Counted from the first letter of the stretch, positions 26,582-36,462 are shown. The stretch: DNA of 64,000 nucleotides from Enterobacteriaceae bacterium 4M9 (GCA_010092695.1 JAADJJ010000001.1:558001-622000); one strand, 5' to 3'. Notes: generated from the letters alone by a model not told the origin. A program made the numbers and translations.

Positions 26582-27355
26582 AAAAGCGTTGTTACCTGTT
26601 TTTCGCACTCAGGGCAACGTTCAAGGTGGGCATCCTTCATTACAAAGTGTGGCTGCCCACCTTGTAAAGGCAATAATATATAAACACTGCCTTATTTAAG
26701 ATAATAAAAAGGGCGTCATACCCGAGAATAAACAATTTTTCTGTCGTGTAAGGTTATATGTTGTGGGCTGTGTGCAATGTTTTTAATCAGCCAGGCTGAT
26801 TGCTCAGATGCTTTTCGATATTAATCGTTATAACAGAATTATTTTAAGAAATAACGTTTCAGCTATCATTGACCACGACAGATTGATAGCGTTTACTCAT
26901 TATTAATGATGGCGATAATCCATGCTGCGCTATGCCACAGACGCGGGCCAGTTAACATCTGTATGCGCGATGTTAACGTGATAAGCCCGCAGGGTGGCGC
27001 GCTTTTATTGTGCCGAAAATCATCAACCTCACACAAAAATAAGTGACGGGTGGCTCTGTTCGGGTCTTATCTACGCGTTGTTTTGAAAGTGTCGCCATGT
27101 ATTCCATTTAAAGAGTGGGGGAGGATTGTGAAGGATATATGTTAAAAGTCTATAGCTGTGGCAGGTAATAAAATAGCATCCACACGCAGTATGCTTATAT
27201 TAATGCCCCGTTGTTAAACCGGTGTGGCAGGTTTTTATGTGCTTAATCGGAGCGCTTTAGGACGCTATATACAGTATATATCCACGACGAAAAATCATAT
27301 GCACAGCAATGTTGTCTCTTAAATAAATACGTCCAATGAAAGTTAAGAGGTCAAA
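26582..27355. other. AT-rich intergenic region with two inverted repeats
   Basis: 774 bp without a supported gene, at the switch from core to accessory DNA. An 11-bp perfect inverted repeat (26622-26632 against 26654-26664) follows yhiN and may end its transcript. A second, GTTAACATC facing GATGTTAAC (26951-26977, 9-nt loop), could be an operator. The remainder is the leader of the lipoprotein gene. Confidence 0.5.
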
Positions 27356-28393
27356 ATGAATATTAAATATGTTTTTGCTTGCGCGCTGGTTGTACCGCTT
27401 CTCACTGGCTGCCCATATAACCCAACTACGCCTGCGCCGCCCGCCGCCTATTTTAATCAGTTCGATCAGTTTCAGGCTGAACTGGCAGCCAGAAGCGCCC
27501 AGAAAATTGGCTCGGCCGATGATTTTAAAATTATCGTCACCCAGGTGGCTTACCCGATAGGTACCTTGATGCGAGCCGGTAGCACAATCCCAATCGACTA
27601 CTCGGCATGCACGCCCACCTCGACGCCCGTTGCGTATGGTGCCCCCAGTCTCTTTCCAACGTATACGCTATCAAAAGCCCTGGCTGTTGATTTGGGTCTT
27701 GATAACGAGGTCATCAACAAACTCACCGATTTCGGCGTGAAGGTTTCCACCACTGATAAAGTGACGTTCTCGGTCAAAAATACCAGCCTACAGACCCTGG
27801 CAGATACGGATCTGAAAAAAACATTGGGGAATGCAGGCTGTCGGGAAATCATCAAAGGGAATACGGCCTGGTTAGTCAGGGGATATGTGGAAGGCCAGCG
27901 TGACTTTAGCCTGGAGAAATCCAAAAAGGCGACAATCTCTGGAAGCGTGCAAAAAATCGCGTCGTTTAACGTCGATGGGAGCAAGGAAAATGGGCTTAGC
28001 CTGACTGACGATAAAACGGTGGGTTTCCTGCAAATTATTTCACAAGTGACGACAGCCGCAGAGAGCTCTGTCCCTGCATTTGAAAAACCGACCGCGCAAA
28101 ATGTCCAGGGAAGAACCTTCATTCAGCAGGACAGGCTGGATGCGTCGGATGCCGGGATGGTTATCTCGAAGGCGTTGAAGGCAAGTCACTTTAATGTCAT
28201 GGGCATTGAGAAGCTGACCTCATCTGAAATGCCTGATACCGCGCAGGTGCGTTTGTTTAACAATGGTGACCGACAGGATGCACTGCGTGCGCTCTCTGAG
28301 TTACATAAACTTTATCCTAACGCGGAGCTGAAAAAAATCGGGCTACCTGCGGCACCCGGCCATTTAGAGATATGGCTGCCTAAAGTGCGTTAA
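27356..28393 (+). CDS. Putative lipoprotein of unknown function
   Basis: 345 residues. The N-terminus is a lipoprotein signal: positively charged start, hydrophobic core, then the lipobox LLTGC with the modified Cys at residue 19, followed by a Pro-rich linker. Pro at +2 and the lack of Asp there suggest outer-membrane sorting. The mature part has a repeated-domain feel, with a C-terminal segment (residues about 285-345) of FNNGDRQDALRALSELHKLYP resembling a secretin-N or similar alpha/beta fold, but I do not recognise the family. AGAGG lies 5 nt before the ATG. It is monocistronic, with a good terminator. Confidence 0.7.
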   Translation: MNIKYVFACALVVPLLTGCPYNPTTPAPPAAYFNQFDQFQAELAARSAQKIGSADDFKIIVTQVAYPIGTLMRAGSTIPIDYSACTPTSTPVAYGAPSLFPTYTLSKALAVDLGLDNEVINKLTDFGVKVSTTDKVTFSVKNTSLQTLADTDLKKTLGNAGCREIIKGNTAWLVRGYVEGQRDFSLEKSKKATISGSVQKIASFNVDGSKENGLSLTDDKTVGFLQIISQVTTAAESSVPAFEKPTAQNVQGRTFIQQDRLDASDAGMVISKALKASHFNVMGIEKLTSSEMPDTAQVRLFNNGDRQDALRALSELHKLYPNAELKKIGLPAAPGHLEIWLPKVR

Positions 28394-28407
28394 GCGGGTA
28401 ACGATAG

Positions 28408-28445
28408 CCGCTTGTGAGGTAGAAGACTTCACAAGCGGTTTGGTT
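28408..28445 (+). terminator. Terminator of the lipoprotein gene
   Basis: A perfect 10-bp stem (CCGCTTGTGA facing TCACAAGCGG, 11-nt loop) is followed by TTTGGTT, 15 nt after the stop. Confidence 0.65.
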
Positions 28446-28643
28446 CGCTCAGGCCAGCCGGTTAACAGCGCCTGTCATTTTAAATAAGACCGGGAAGCGG
28501 ATACCGCGTCAGGTATAGCGATATCATTAACCGGTGAGGCCTGGCCATTTTATTCTTAAAGGCAATAGTGCTATTGATTGAATAAACATGCTGGTCAGGC
28601 GTTACTATCATGAGAAAACAGACTGCCTTTGTCTTCTGCTCGT

Positions 28644-28895
28644 TTAGCGATAAATTTCGGCCACGCCATACAGCTTATTATTGCCCGCAGCGGAGATAAT
28701 TTTATACGCGCTGGCGCCTTGTTTATCGGCCTTGCGTGAGAGCGCGTCTGACAGATCGTCCAGGGTATAAGCACCGCCCATGGAGACCACGCCTATCTTC
28801 TCTTTTCCGTCGGTATTATTGACCAGCTGGGCGGCAAAGGCGCTATTCAGCGTGGCAAAACTCAGTAACAGTGCAGCAATAAATGTCGTTTTCAT
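28644..28895 (-). CDS. DUF1471 (YdgH/BhsA/McbA-like) periplasmic protein
   Basis: 83 residues: a signal peptide of about 21 residues ending AFA, then a short DUF1471 domain with IGVVSMGGAYTLDDLSDALSRKA and the terminal ASAYKIISAAGNNKLYGVAEIY (given in part). Family members such as BhsA and McbA are stress-induced and affect biofilm and permeability. GAGGTAG supports the start. Which paralogue it is cannot be told. Confidence 0.85.
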   Translation of the reverse strand: MKTTFIAALLLSFATLNSAFAAQLVNNTDGKEKIGVVSMGGAYTLDDLSDALSRKADKQGASAYKIISAAGNNKLYGVAEIYR

Positions 28896-29652
28896 GGTGT
28901 CTACCTCAATAAGCAGGGCTGAGAAAAGTTATCGTCATGGCCATTTCCCGTGACGTTTCATTGCACTATACCGACCTGAACTGTCGTCAGCCTGACGGTG
29001 ATATAACAATTTTGTCAGAATGGTAGAACGGTTTATTCCACTCGGTTTGCTATTGCCTGGCGCGAGCGCATGAGGTGGTGTGGGGCCTGACAGGAGGGAC
29101 ATCGCTGGCCTGAACGACGCCGTTTTTTGCCGCCAGTTCATTGGCAATCCGCGCCGCTATAAGAAACATTTTGTTTATTTGGTGGAGGCTTTTGAGTGCG
29201 TCAGAGTATTAAGGCGCATTGTTGTCAGGCTTCCCGTTAAATGAGAGGCTCGGTGAACTGGCCTCATGCACATTGCGGGGGAAATAAGACGCTGTTTGAG
29301 GCCGCAGAAACCTCCGCGACCGGCCAGTCTTACCGGCTTTGGCAAAAACGCGCCGTTTTACCAAAGCCGGTAAGACTGGGTTTTACACGTGATGCTCGCC
29401 AGGCGCTAAAAGCACGTTAAGCGCGGTTAAATATCGCGTGCATGACCCATCAGCCATTCCATCAGGCCCGGTCAGAACGTGGGGATCACCCGCCCGTCGC
29501 GACAGCGCTCTGCCTGGGGTGCACCGATTTCACCTGTAGGGACGCAACGCGCCGGGTGCGAATAAATAAAGGAAAGCGTTTGCCAGGGTCGGTGTGCGGT
29601 GCTTTTTTCATGCTGTACCAGCACCGCTATGTGGCCGATGAAAAGGCCTGGG
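28896..29652. other. 757-bp intergenic region without a supported gene
   Basis: Short open frames on both strands lack Shine-Dalgarno sequences and recognisable domains; some may be decayed coding sequence. The notable content is the long perfect hairpin at 29324-29379. Confidence 0.5.
29324..29379. repeat. Perfect 19-bp inverted repeat forming a long hairpin
   Basis: CCAGTCTTACCGGCTTTGG (29324-29342) is exactly complementary to 29361-29379. The 18-nt loop can pair further as AAAACG with CGTTTT around CGC. On the + strand it is followed by GTTTTAC. It could be a strong terminator, a structured RNA or the ends of a tiny mobile element. Confidence 0.8.
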
Positions 29653-30723
29653 TTAAGACAGCGCGCGGTAGTCCTGTTCGGACACCGGCTCCAGCCATTC
29701 GGTGGACCCACCTTCGGCGGGAACCTCAATAGCAATATGCGCAAACCAGCTGTCTGCGGCTGCACCGTGCCAGTGTTTAGCCCCGGCAGGAATATTCACC
29801 ACATCGCCAGCGTGCAGGCGGCGAGCCGGTTGATTCCATTGTTGATACCAGCCGTGCCCGCCGGTCACCAGCAGGATCTGCCCGCCTTTATGATGGATAT
29901 GCCAGTGATTGCGACAGCCCGGTTCAAACACCACATTGCCGACTTTTACGCCTTCGGTAGAGAGCATGTTCAGGTAGCTGGTGCCCTGGAAATACTGCGC
30001 GTACGCCTCGTTTTTTGGCCCTTTCGGGAAAATGCCGTTGCCGTCAAATTGTGCTGTCATGGTGTTTTCCTTTATCACGTGATGAGTCTGCGGTCTGGGG
30101 ATCACCTCTGCCAGCACCGCGCTGGCATTAGCCGCTACTGCGCTCCCCAGTTGTCTTTCCAGCACCTTGATAAAATCCCACAGCTGCCCGGCGGTCAGCC
30201 CGGTATTCAGGCTCATGGAAAAATGGCTTTTAAGCTGGCTGTTGACGCCAGATAGTGCCGCCAGCGCAGAAATCGTGGCCAGTTCCCGGGTCTGCCAGTC
30301 CAGGGTATCGCGCATAAAGATATCGCCGAAGAGGTGAGATTTAAGGAACTGGTCAATGGCGGGCGCAAAGTCAAAAAGCGGGCCGCTCACGGGCTGGCCG
30401 ACCAGCTGTGTCTGGTTGCGGGTGCCGGTTTCAAGGCTGTTTTCGTGGCAAGACACAGGTGTTGCGTCTCGTCCCGTTTCGTCATTAAGACCCTGCTGCT
30501 GGCGGTGTTTCACCAGCGCCATCAGCGCTCCGAGGGCATTGAGGCTTCTGGGGAAACCAGCATAGGCATACAGTTGAACCAGCACTTCTTTGGCTTCGTT
30601 AACCGTTATGCCAACGTTAAGTGCCTCATCGAGCGCCGTATTCAACAGCGCGATATCACCGCGGGCGGCAAAGGCTGCAACCGGAATAATAGCCTGCTGT
30701 TTTTGGCTTAAGAGAGTTTGCAT
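29653..30723 (-). CDS. Fused carboxymuconolactone decarboxylase-like and cupin protein
   Basis: 356 residues with no signal peptide, so cytoplasmic. Residues about 1-215 hold two alkylhydroperoxidase/CMD-like helical halves (the LVQLYAYAGFPRSLNAL and DWQTRELATISALAAL motifs). Residues about 225-356 form a cupin with HWHIHHKGGQ and PAGAKHWHGA metal-binding His residues. The CMD motif lacks the CxxC of true AhpD. The same two domains occur as separate exported proteins at 35202-36393. It is divergent from the LysR gene at 30849, its likely regulator. The substrate is unknown. Confidence 0.85.
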   Translation of the reverse strand: MQTLLSQKQQAIIPVAAFAARGDIALLNTALDEALNVGITVNEAKEVLVQLYAYAGFPRSLNALGALMALVKHRQQQGLNDETGRDATPVSCHENSLETGTRNQTQLVGQPVSGPLFDFAPAIDQFLKSHLFGDIFMRDTLDWQTRELATISALAALSGVNSQLKSHFSMSLNTGLTAGQLWDFIKVLERQLGSAVAANASAVLAEVIPRPQTHHVIKENTMTAQFDGNGIFPKGPKNEAYAQYFQGTSYLNMLSTEGVKVGNVVFEPGCRNHWHIHHKGGQILLVTGGHGWYQQWNQPARRLHAGDVVNIPAGAKHWHGAAADSWFAHIAIEVPAEGGSTEWLEPVSEQDYRALS

Positions 30724-30848
30724 TGCTTATCTCCAGAGGACGCGCAGAAGAAAGGGAAAGTCGCGTTCACAGAGCAAGTGTATTGAAAGGCTGATTAAAT
30801 GATAAGCTACACAAATGTGCATACACTGGTGCATTAAATTCACCAACC

Positions 30849-31748
30849 ATGACAAAAGAAAAACTAAACGACCTCCAGGCCTTCGTCACCGTCGCCCGCG
30901 AGCGCAGCTTTACCCGCGCGGCGGCTTTGCTCGGCGTTTCGCGTTCTGCGCTCAGTCATACGCTGCTGGGACTTGAGGCGCGCCTTGGCGTACGGCTATT
31001 AATTCGCACCACGCGCAGCGTTTCACCCACACAGGCCGGGCACCGCCTGCTCGGAGTGCTTGGCCCGCGGCTTGATGACATTGAGTCTGAACTGGCGGCC
31101 CTGCGCGCAGAGCGCGACAAACCGGCGGGTACGGTGCGCATTACCGCCAACGATCACGCCATTGTCACCGTGCTCTGGCCGCGGCTGCGGCCATTGCTGG
31201 ATGAGTATCCGGATATTCATATTGAATTTAGCGTGGGTTATGAACTGACCGACATTGCCGCCCGGCAGTTTGATGCCGGGGTACGCATGGGCGACCAGGT
31301 AGATAAGGACATGATTGCCGTGCGTCTGACGCCAGATGTGCAAATGGCGGTGGTGGCCGCACCGGGCTACCTGGCGGGCAAAGCGCCGGTAACCTGCCCG
31401 GCAGATCTTGTTGTGCACAACTGCATTAACCTGCGCCTGCCGACCCATGGCGCGCTGTACGCCTGGGAGTTTGCGCAGGGCAGTGAAAAAATCAACGTGC
31501 GGGTTGAAGGGCAGACCATTTTTGATAACACCTTTCTGATGATTCAGGCGGCGCTGGACGGCGTTGGGCTTGCGTATGTTCCTCAGGATCTGGTGGCAAA
31601 GCACCTTGCGTCAGGGCGCCTGACAGCGCAACTTGCCGACTGGTGCCCGCACTTTCCCGGTTACTATCTCTATTACCCCAGCCGACAGCATCTGCCCGCT
31701 GCGTTTGAGCGCGTGGTGGAGGCTCTGCGTCTACAAAAAAGAGCGTAA
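30849..31748 (+). CDS. LysR-family transcriptional regulator
   Basis: 299 residues. The N-terminal winged HTH (residues about 5-64, SFTRAAALLGVSRSALSHTL) is followed by the LysR effector domain. The 125-bp gap to the divergent CMD-cupin gene carries a TGTGCAT/TGGTGCAT repeat that may be its site, though this is weak. No clear Shine-Dalgarno precedes ATG 30849. Confidence 0.85.
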   Translation: MTKEKLNDLQAFVTVARERSFTRAAALLGVSRSALSHTLLGLEARLGVRLLIRTTRSVSPTQAGHRLLGVLGPRLDDIESELAALRAERDKPAGTVRITANDHAIVTVLWPRLRPLLDEYPDIHIEFSVGYELTDIAARQFDAGVRMGDQVDKDMIAVRLTPDVQMAVVAAPGYLAGKAPVTCPADLVVHNCINLRLPTHGALYAWEFAQGSEKINVRVEGQTIFDNTFLMIQAALDGVGLAYVPQDLVAKHLASGRLTAQLADWCPHFPGYYLYYPSRQHLPAAFERVVEALRLQKRA

Positions 31749-32476
31749 ACGTGTGCAGCGGCTGCACGGCTGAGGTGACAGCGTCGCTGCTGGTTTGCCG
31801 CCGCTGCGCGATCGGGTACGGAGATGGGGAAACGGTTCCGCTAAAGTCGTGCCACAGAGAGGGCATTTTGCTGTCGGAATACGGTGCACTTCATTGCCTC
31901 AAAACTGTGCAGTGCGGTCACCGGTAGATTAAAAAAAATATTATATATATTAGTAAGATTGAAGGTTTTATCTCACGCCCATGAAAAGTCAGGATGCTTC
32001 ACTATAAATCATCACTATTCTTATGAGGGTTTCCTGGTTTATCGGTTTAATAAGTAGATTTCAGGCATTGCTTAAGTGCAGGCATTGCTTTTAGTTTGCG
32101 GTTTATTTTGGTTGTGGCGTTTAATGCTTATATTTTTTAAGGGGGATATAAAAAATATACGTATCTCTGGCAGGTTATTTTAACAACTCCTTAGAGAGTT
32201 TATATTTGTTAGAAATAGCGGTGGTTGCATTTACTATTTAATAAATCGATTTTTTATCGTGGTTGTATTATCGCCGTTGTTATTTTTTTGTGTTATTCAT
32301 AACGCCGCGCATAGATTTAAATTTTTGGTGAGGGCTGCGGGTTGCCGTAGTGATATTCCTCGTAAAAATCGACAATGACGATAGCCGTGAAAATACATCA
32401 TGATTTTCAGGGGTGACTTTTATGGCGATTTTGAGAGGCAAGGTGCGCTAACTTTACGAAAGGTAAAAAGGAAATG
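31749..32476. other. AT-rich leader region of tpsA1
   Basis: 728 bp, markedly AT-rich, without a supported gene. Its composition is typical of H-NS-silenced regions upstream of acquired surface-protein genes (inference). I could not single out a promoter. Confidence 0.45.
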
Positions 32477-35017
32477 ATGAAACGGAAGAGTAACTTTGTA
32501 AAAATTAACGCTATTACGGTATCCATTATGCTGGCGCTGCCGGCTGCTGCACATGCAGATATCGTGATGAAAAATGGCAGTGCCACTGCGGTAAATGGCG
32601 TGCCGGTTGTCAATATCAACGGCGCAAACGCAAACGGTATCTCACATAATATTTACGACAAGCTGAACGTGGGTAAAGAAGGTCTGGTTTTCAACAACAG
32701 CCAGAACGGGGCCGCGACGCAGTTGGCCGGGCAGATCGCCGGTAACAACAACCTGGCATCGGGTAGCGCGAAGGTAATTCTGAATGAAGTCACGTCCACC
32801 AATGCCAGTACCCTGAACGGGATGATGGAAGTCGCTGGTGATAAAGCGCATCTGATTATCGCTAACCCAAACGGAATAACCTGCGAAAGCTGCGGTGTGA
32901 TTAACACAGAAAAATTGACGCTGACCACCGGTACGCCGGATATGCAGAATGGCGAGTTAAAAGGCTATTCGGTCAACGGCGGTACTATCAACATTAATAA
33001 TAAACTGAAAACGGACTCCCCAACGGCCATTCTGGCTCGTTCCGTTGCGGTTAATGGCGAAACTCGCGTGTCCGGCCAGGATTTGACCATCGTAACCGGT
33101 ACTAACTATGTGAATACCAATAATGAGGTTACGGGGTCGGTTGCTGCCAGAGGTGGACGTAATACCTACAGTCTGGACGTGTCAAAGCTGGGCGGGATGT
33201 ACGCCGGTAAAATTACGCTGATCAGTACAGAAAACGGCGTTGGCGTGCGTAACCAGGGCAATATTGCTTCAGCCAGTACGATTGCGCTAAACGCGAAAGG
33301 ACGCCTGATTAATACGAATGCCACGATGCAGGCGGTAGGCGATATCGGGGTGCAGGTCGCAGGTGATATTGATAACGTGACGGGCAAAATTTTGACCGAG
33401 AAGTCCATCAGTATTGATACCAATAAAAACACCATTGATAACTCACGTGCCGGTAATATTCTGGCATCAGGTGATGTGGGTATCAGTAGCGGCTATTTTA
33501 ATAATACCAATGGTAAAGTTTCCGCAGGGGGAACGCTGGGCATCAATACCAATAAAAACACCCTGACAAACTACGGTAAAGGTAAAGCCGTAGGTATCAG
33601 TGCAGGGGCGGTACTGTTGCAGACAGGTCACCTTAATAACTCTAACGGTCAGATTAAAGCATATTATATTGGCACTCAGTCTGATAACGTGAACAACAAC
33701 AACGCCATTATCGATTCCTATAGCGATGTGGTGATGGCGAGTAACGGCTATATTGATAATACGGGTGGATTGATTCGTTCGGGTCAGGGTAAAGTACAAA
33801 TCGACTCAGCGAAAGGAACCTTGTGGAATAACCAAACCAAAACAGCAGATTATGCCAGTGAAGATACAAAAGGCATCATAGCCGGTCTTGGTGGTATTCA
33901 AATCGTTACCAACTATCTGGATAACGTAGGTCAGATTATCTCTTCGGGTGATGTGAATATTTTAAGTAACTCTCATATTCATAACGGCTCCGGTGATATT
34001 TTGTCTACGAAAAATGTCGCCATTAAATCAAATACGCTGAATAACAACTCGGGATCCATTACGTCTGAAGAGGGAAATATCAGTCTTCAAACGGTAACCG
34101 GTGCGCTGGAAAACTACATTGGCTGGGTAACTTCTCGTGATGGGGCCGTCAGCGTACAGGCTCAGCGTGTTTACAACTACGGTGGTTTTATGGCCGCAGG
34201 TACGGATCTGAGCATCAACACAGATACTGAAGTCAACAACAACGAAGGCTTCATTTCTGCCGGTAAAGATGTTGTTATCCGGGCTAAAAACGCCGTCTAC
34301 AATAACAATGGCAATAACTTTGGGCGCAACTTCGGTCAATATCTGGGCATGGTGGGTCAGCTGGGCGGTATCGTAGGGCAGAACATCACTGATATTTCTG
34401 CGCAGAATATTTACACTGAAAATAGCCGTATTATCGCTAACGCAGATATGCTGAAGCTGACAGCGGTTGATACGGTCTCTAACTACAACGGCCAGTTGGT
34501 TGGTCGTGGCGGTGCTGATATTAAAGCCAGAACGCTGACTAACCACTACGGTACCATTTATTCAGGCAAAGACATTACTGTTGATGCTGATTATCTGAAC
34601 TTTTCCAGTTCCGGCAATATCATCGACAACAATGCGAAAGGTTTAATTGTTGCGGATAACAATCTGAATCTTAATGTGAATAACAGCTTTACTAACTACG
34701 GCTGGATCACCGCAGGTAATGAAGCGACAGTAACGTCAAAAGAGACGGTGTACAACCGAAATACGATTTACTCTAAAAACGCTGTTAATGTGAATGCCAA
34801 AGCTATCTACAACTACAACGATCTGGTTGGCGATAGCACCCTCACGGCGACAGCCACAAACACCCTCTACAACAGCGGTAATTTATACAGCGCAGGCGTA
34901 GCCAATATTAAGGCGAACCGCGTTGAGAATATGTCCTCTGGTGTCATTGGTGGGCGTCAGGGTACTGACTTAGTTACGTCTTCTCAGGTCAACTACGGCA
35001 TTATTGTTGGTCTGTAA
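32477..35017 (+). CDS. TPS exoprotein, filamentous-haemagglutinin-type (TpsA1)
   Basis: 846 residues from ATG 32477 (AAGGA 4 nt upstream; ATG 32474 is one codon longer). The signal peptide ends near AAAHA (residue about 27). The two-partner-secretion domain (residues about 28-270) has the family NPNGI motif, here followed by a CESCG pair of cysteines. The rest is a beta-helix of degenerate repeats rich in Asn, Gly and Thr (LNNSNGQIKA, LTNHYGTIYSG). It ends in NYGIIVGL with no toxin or anchor domain. It is probably secreted through the TpsB at 44149; no TpsB is adjacent. It is a close paralogue of TpsA2. Confidence 0.88.
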   Translation: MKRKSNFVKINAITVSIMLALPAAAHADIVMKNGSATAVNGVPVVNINGANANGISHNIYDKLNVGKEGLVFNNSQNGAATQLAGQIAGNNNLASGSAKVILNEVTSTNASTLNGMMEVAGDKAHLIIANPNGITCESCGVINTEKLTLTTGTPDMQNGELKGYSVNGGTININNKLKTDSPTAILARSVAVNGETRVSGQDLTIVTGTNYVNTNNEVTGSVAARGGRNTYSLDVSKLGGMYAGKITLISTENGVGVRNQGNIASASTIALNAKGRLINTNATMQAVGDIGVQVAGDIDNVTGKILTEKSISIDTNKNTIDNSRAGNILASGDVGISSGYFNNTNGKVSAGGTLGINTNKNTLTNYGKGKAVGISAGAVLLQTGHLNNSNGQIKAYYIGTQSDNVNNNNAIIDSYSDVVMASNGYIDNTGGLIRSGQGKVQIDSAKGTLWNNQTKTADYASEDTKGIIAGLGGIQIVTNYLDNVGQIISSGDVNILSNSHIHNGSGDILSTKNVAIKSNTLNNNSGSITSEEGNISLQTVTGALENYIGWVTSRDGAVSVQAQRVYNYGGFMAAGTDLSINTDTEVNNNEGFISAGKDVVIRAKNAVYNNNGNNFGRNFGQYLGMVGQLGGIVGQNITDISAQNIYTENSRIIANADMLKLTAVDTVSNYNGQLVGRGGADIKARTLTNHYGTIYSGKDITVDADYLNFSSSGNIIDNNAKGLIVADNNLNLNVNNSFTNYGWITAGNEATVTSKETVYNRNTIYSKNAVNVNAKAIYNYNDLVGDSTLTATATNTLYNSGNLYSAGVANIKANRVENMSSGVIGGRQGTDLVTSSQVNYGIIVGL

Positions 35018-35031
35018 TTCATACTAAAAAA

Positions 35032-35056
35032 GGCGGCAGCATAGCTGCTGCCTTTT
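35032..35056 (+). terminator. Terminator of tpsA1
   Basis: GGCGGCAGC faces GCTGCTGCC (one G-T pair) around ATA, followed by TTTTATAT, 15 nt after the stop. Confidence 0.8.
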
Positions 35057-35201
35057 ATATATGAAGACGGCTTATAAGGTTACGACTCGCTGTCACTTTC
35101 CCTACCCACTCTCACCAGCAGGAAAGCGCACATTACCGGGCGCTAGGACTGTTGTAACCGTCTGAACGCAGAACACCTTCGCGAGGGCGAGCCAATGGCC
35201 C

Positions 35202-35942
35202 TTACTTCGTGCCACTCACTACCTGCTGTAGCGCCTGCTCCACGCGCGTTGCGGCTTCCTCTTCGTCGTGCTCTTGCAGCACCTGAGCGACCTGGCGCAA
35301 CTGATTTGCTGTCAGCCCGACTCGCATACTGGCGCGTGTATGTGACAGTAGCTGAGATTCCACGCCCGGCGTAGCGGCAAGCGCCCCGACGGTTGCCAGT
35401 TCGCGGCTTTGCCAGTCGAGGTTATCGCGGGCAAAAATATCGCCAAACAGGTGCGTTTGCAGGAACTGATTGATCGGCGCAGCGAAGTCAAACAGCGGTC
35501 CCTGTACCGGCGCGCCGGAGATTTTGGTCTGGTTAGCGATGCCGATGCGTCTCAGTTCTTCACCTACCGGAACCGGGTTTTCTGGTTCTTTGCCTGTGAC
35601 GTCGGTGATACCGCGCTGTTTACGCGCCTCAAGCACCTTCATCAGTTCACTGAGTGCGTTGAGGCTGCGTGGGAAACCGGTATAGGCATAAAGCTGCACG
35701 AGAATTTCTTTGCTTTCATTGACCGTCAGCCCGGCATCCAGCCCCTGGTTCAGCGCCGCGTTGAGTTTCTCCATCTGGCTGGTTGCCATTAGCGCGGCAA
35801 TAAGAGGTATGGCCTGCTGGCGCGCAGACAGCGTGTCAGGCACCGGCTGCTGCTGCGGCGCTTGTGCTGCGGTTGCCGTAAGGCCGCCGCTGAATACCAG
35901 TAGCATCATCGCGAGTAGATTAACGCGCAAGATATTGTTCAT
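35202..35942 (-). CDS. Exported carboxymuconolactone decarboxylase-like protein
   Basis: 246 residues: a signal peptide of about 26 residues ending ATAAQA, a Gln/Pro-rich linker, then two CMD/AhpD-like halves sharing LVQLYAYTGFPRSLNAL and DWQSRELATVGALAA with the fused protein at 29653. It is therefore the exported counterpart of that protein's N-terminal part. The ATG overlaps the end of the cupin gene by 23 nt, so the two are co-translated. Cys residues of the AhpD redox motif are absent, so peroxidase activity is doubtful. Confidence 0.82.
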   Translation of the reverse strand: MNNILRVNLLAMMLLVFSGGLTATAAQAPQQQPVPDTLSARQQAIPLIAALMATSQMEKLNAALNQGLDAGLTVNESKEILVQLYAYTGFPRSLNALSELMKVLEARKQRGITDVTGKEPENPVPVGEELRRIGIANQTKISGAPVQGPLFDFAAPINQFLQTHLFGDIFARDNLDWQSRELATVGALAATPGVESQLLSHTRASMRVGLTANQLRQVAQVLQEHDEEEAATRVEQALQQVVSGTK

Positions 35943-36393
35943 CCGTCACTTTCTCCATCCATTGCACATTTTTGCCATCCACCGTGCCGGTTATTGCCAG
36001 GTGCGTCATGGCGCTGTCGGGCGCGGCACCGTGCCAGTGCTTTACACCTGGCGGGCATGACACCATATCGCCCACGCGGATAACCTGTACCGGTTGGCCT
36101 TCCTCTTGCGTCAGGCCCACGCCAGCGGTCACTATCAGCCGCTGGCCTGCCGGATGGGTGTGCCAGGCCGAGCGCGCGCCGGGTTCAAAGGTGACGTAGC
36201 CGCCGGAGGCGTGAATGTCTGGACCCGCCGGAAACAGCGGCGCCACCACAACCTGGCCGGTGAAATTCTCTGGTGCGCCGTAAACGGCGCGCTGGCTATC
36301 TGCCGGGGTAATTTTTACTTGTGCATCCTGCGACTGGGCAGAAAATGCGCACAGTGTCAGCAACAGTGAGAGGTAATGTGTTTTTCCCGTCAT
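35920..36393 (-). CDS. Exported small cupin protein
   Basis: 157 residues from ATG 36393 (AAAGGACG about 7 nt upstream). The signal peptide ends near SAQSQ (residue about 22). The single cupin domain has AWHTHPAGQ and PPGVKHWHGA metal ligands, as in the C-terminal part of the fused protein at 29653. It acts in the periplasm by prediction. It heads an operon with the CMD-like gene. A composite GCTGAC-type operator lies 70 bp before its start. Confidence 0.82.
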   Translation of the reverse strand: MTGKTHYLSLLLTLCAFSAQSQDAQVKITPADSQRAVYGAPENFTGQVVVAPLFPAGPDIHASGGYVTFEPGARSAWHTHPAGQRLIVTAGVGLTQEEGQPVQVIRVGDMVSCPPGVKHWHGAAPDSAMTHLAITGTVDGKNVQWMEKVTDEQYLAR

Positions 36394-36462
36394 GCAATGC
36401 GTCCTTTTGATGAATGAAATGAAGGGCATGAAGGGATTTTAGCGCCAGCAGCATGTCGCCAG

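Noticed and set aside
27266..27282. LexA-box-like TATATACAGTATATA
   Set aside because: It has only part of the CTG-N10-CAG pattern; AT-rich chance palindromes are expected in this region.
29047..29166. Short minus-strand frame (39 codons) containing NELAAKNGVVQASDVPP
   Set aside because: It looks protein-like, but has no ribosome-binding site and no recognised family; it could be a decayed fragment but is not supported.
29442..29732. Plus-strand frame of 96 codons
   Set aside because: It runs into the 3' end of the fused CMD-cupin gene antisense, has no Shine-Dalgarno and is of low-quality composition.
33000..35000. CRISPR-like or other DNA repeat array
   Set aside because: The regular repetition reflects degenerate protein beta-helix repeats in the TpsA genes, not conserved DNA repeats with spacers.
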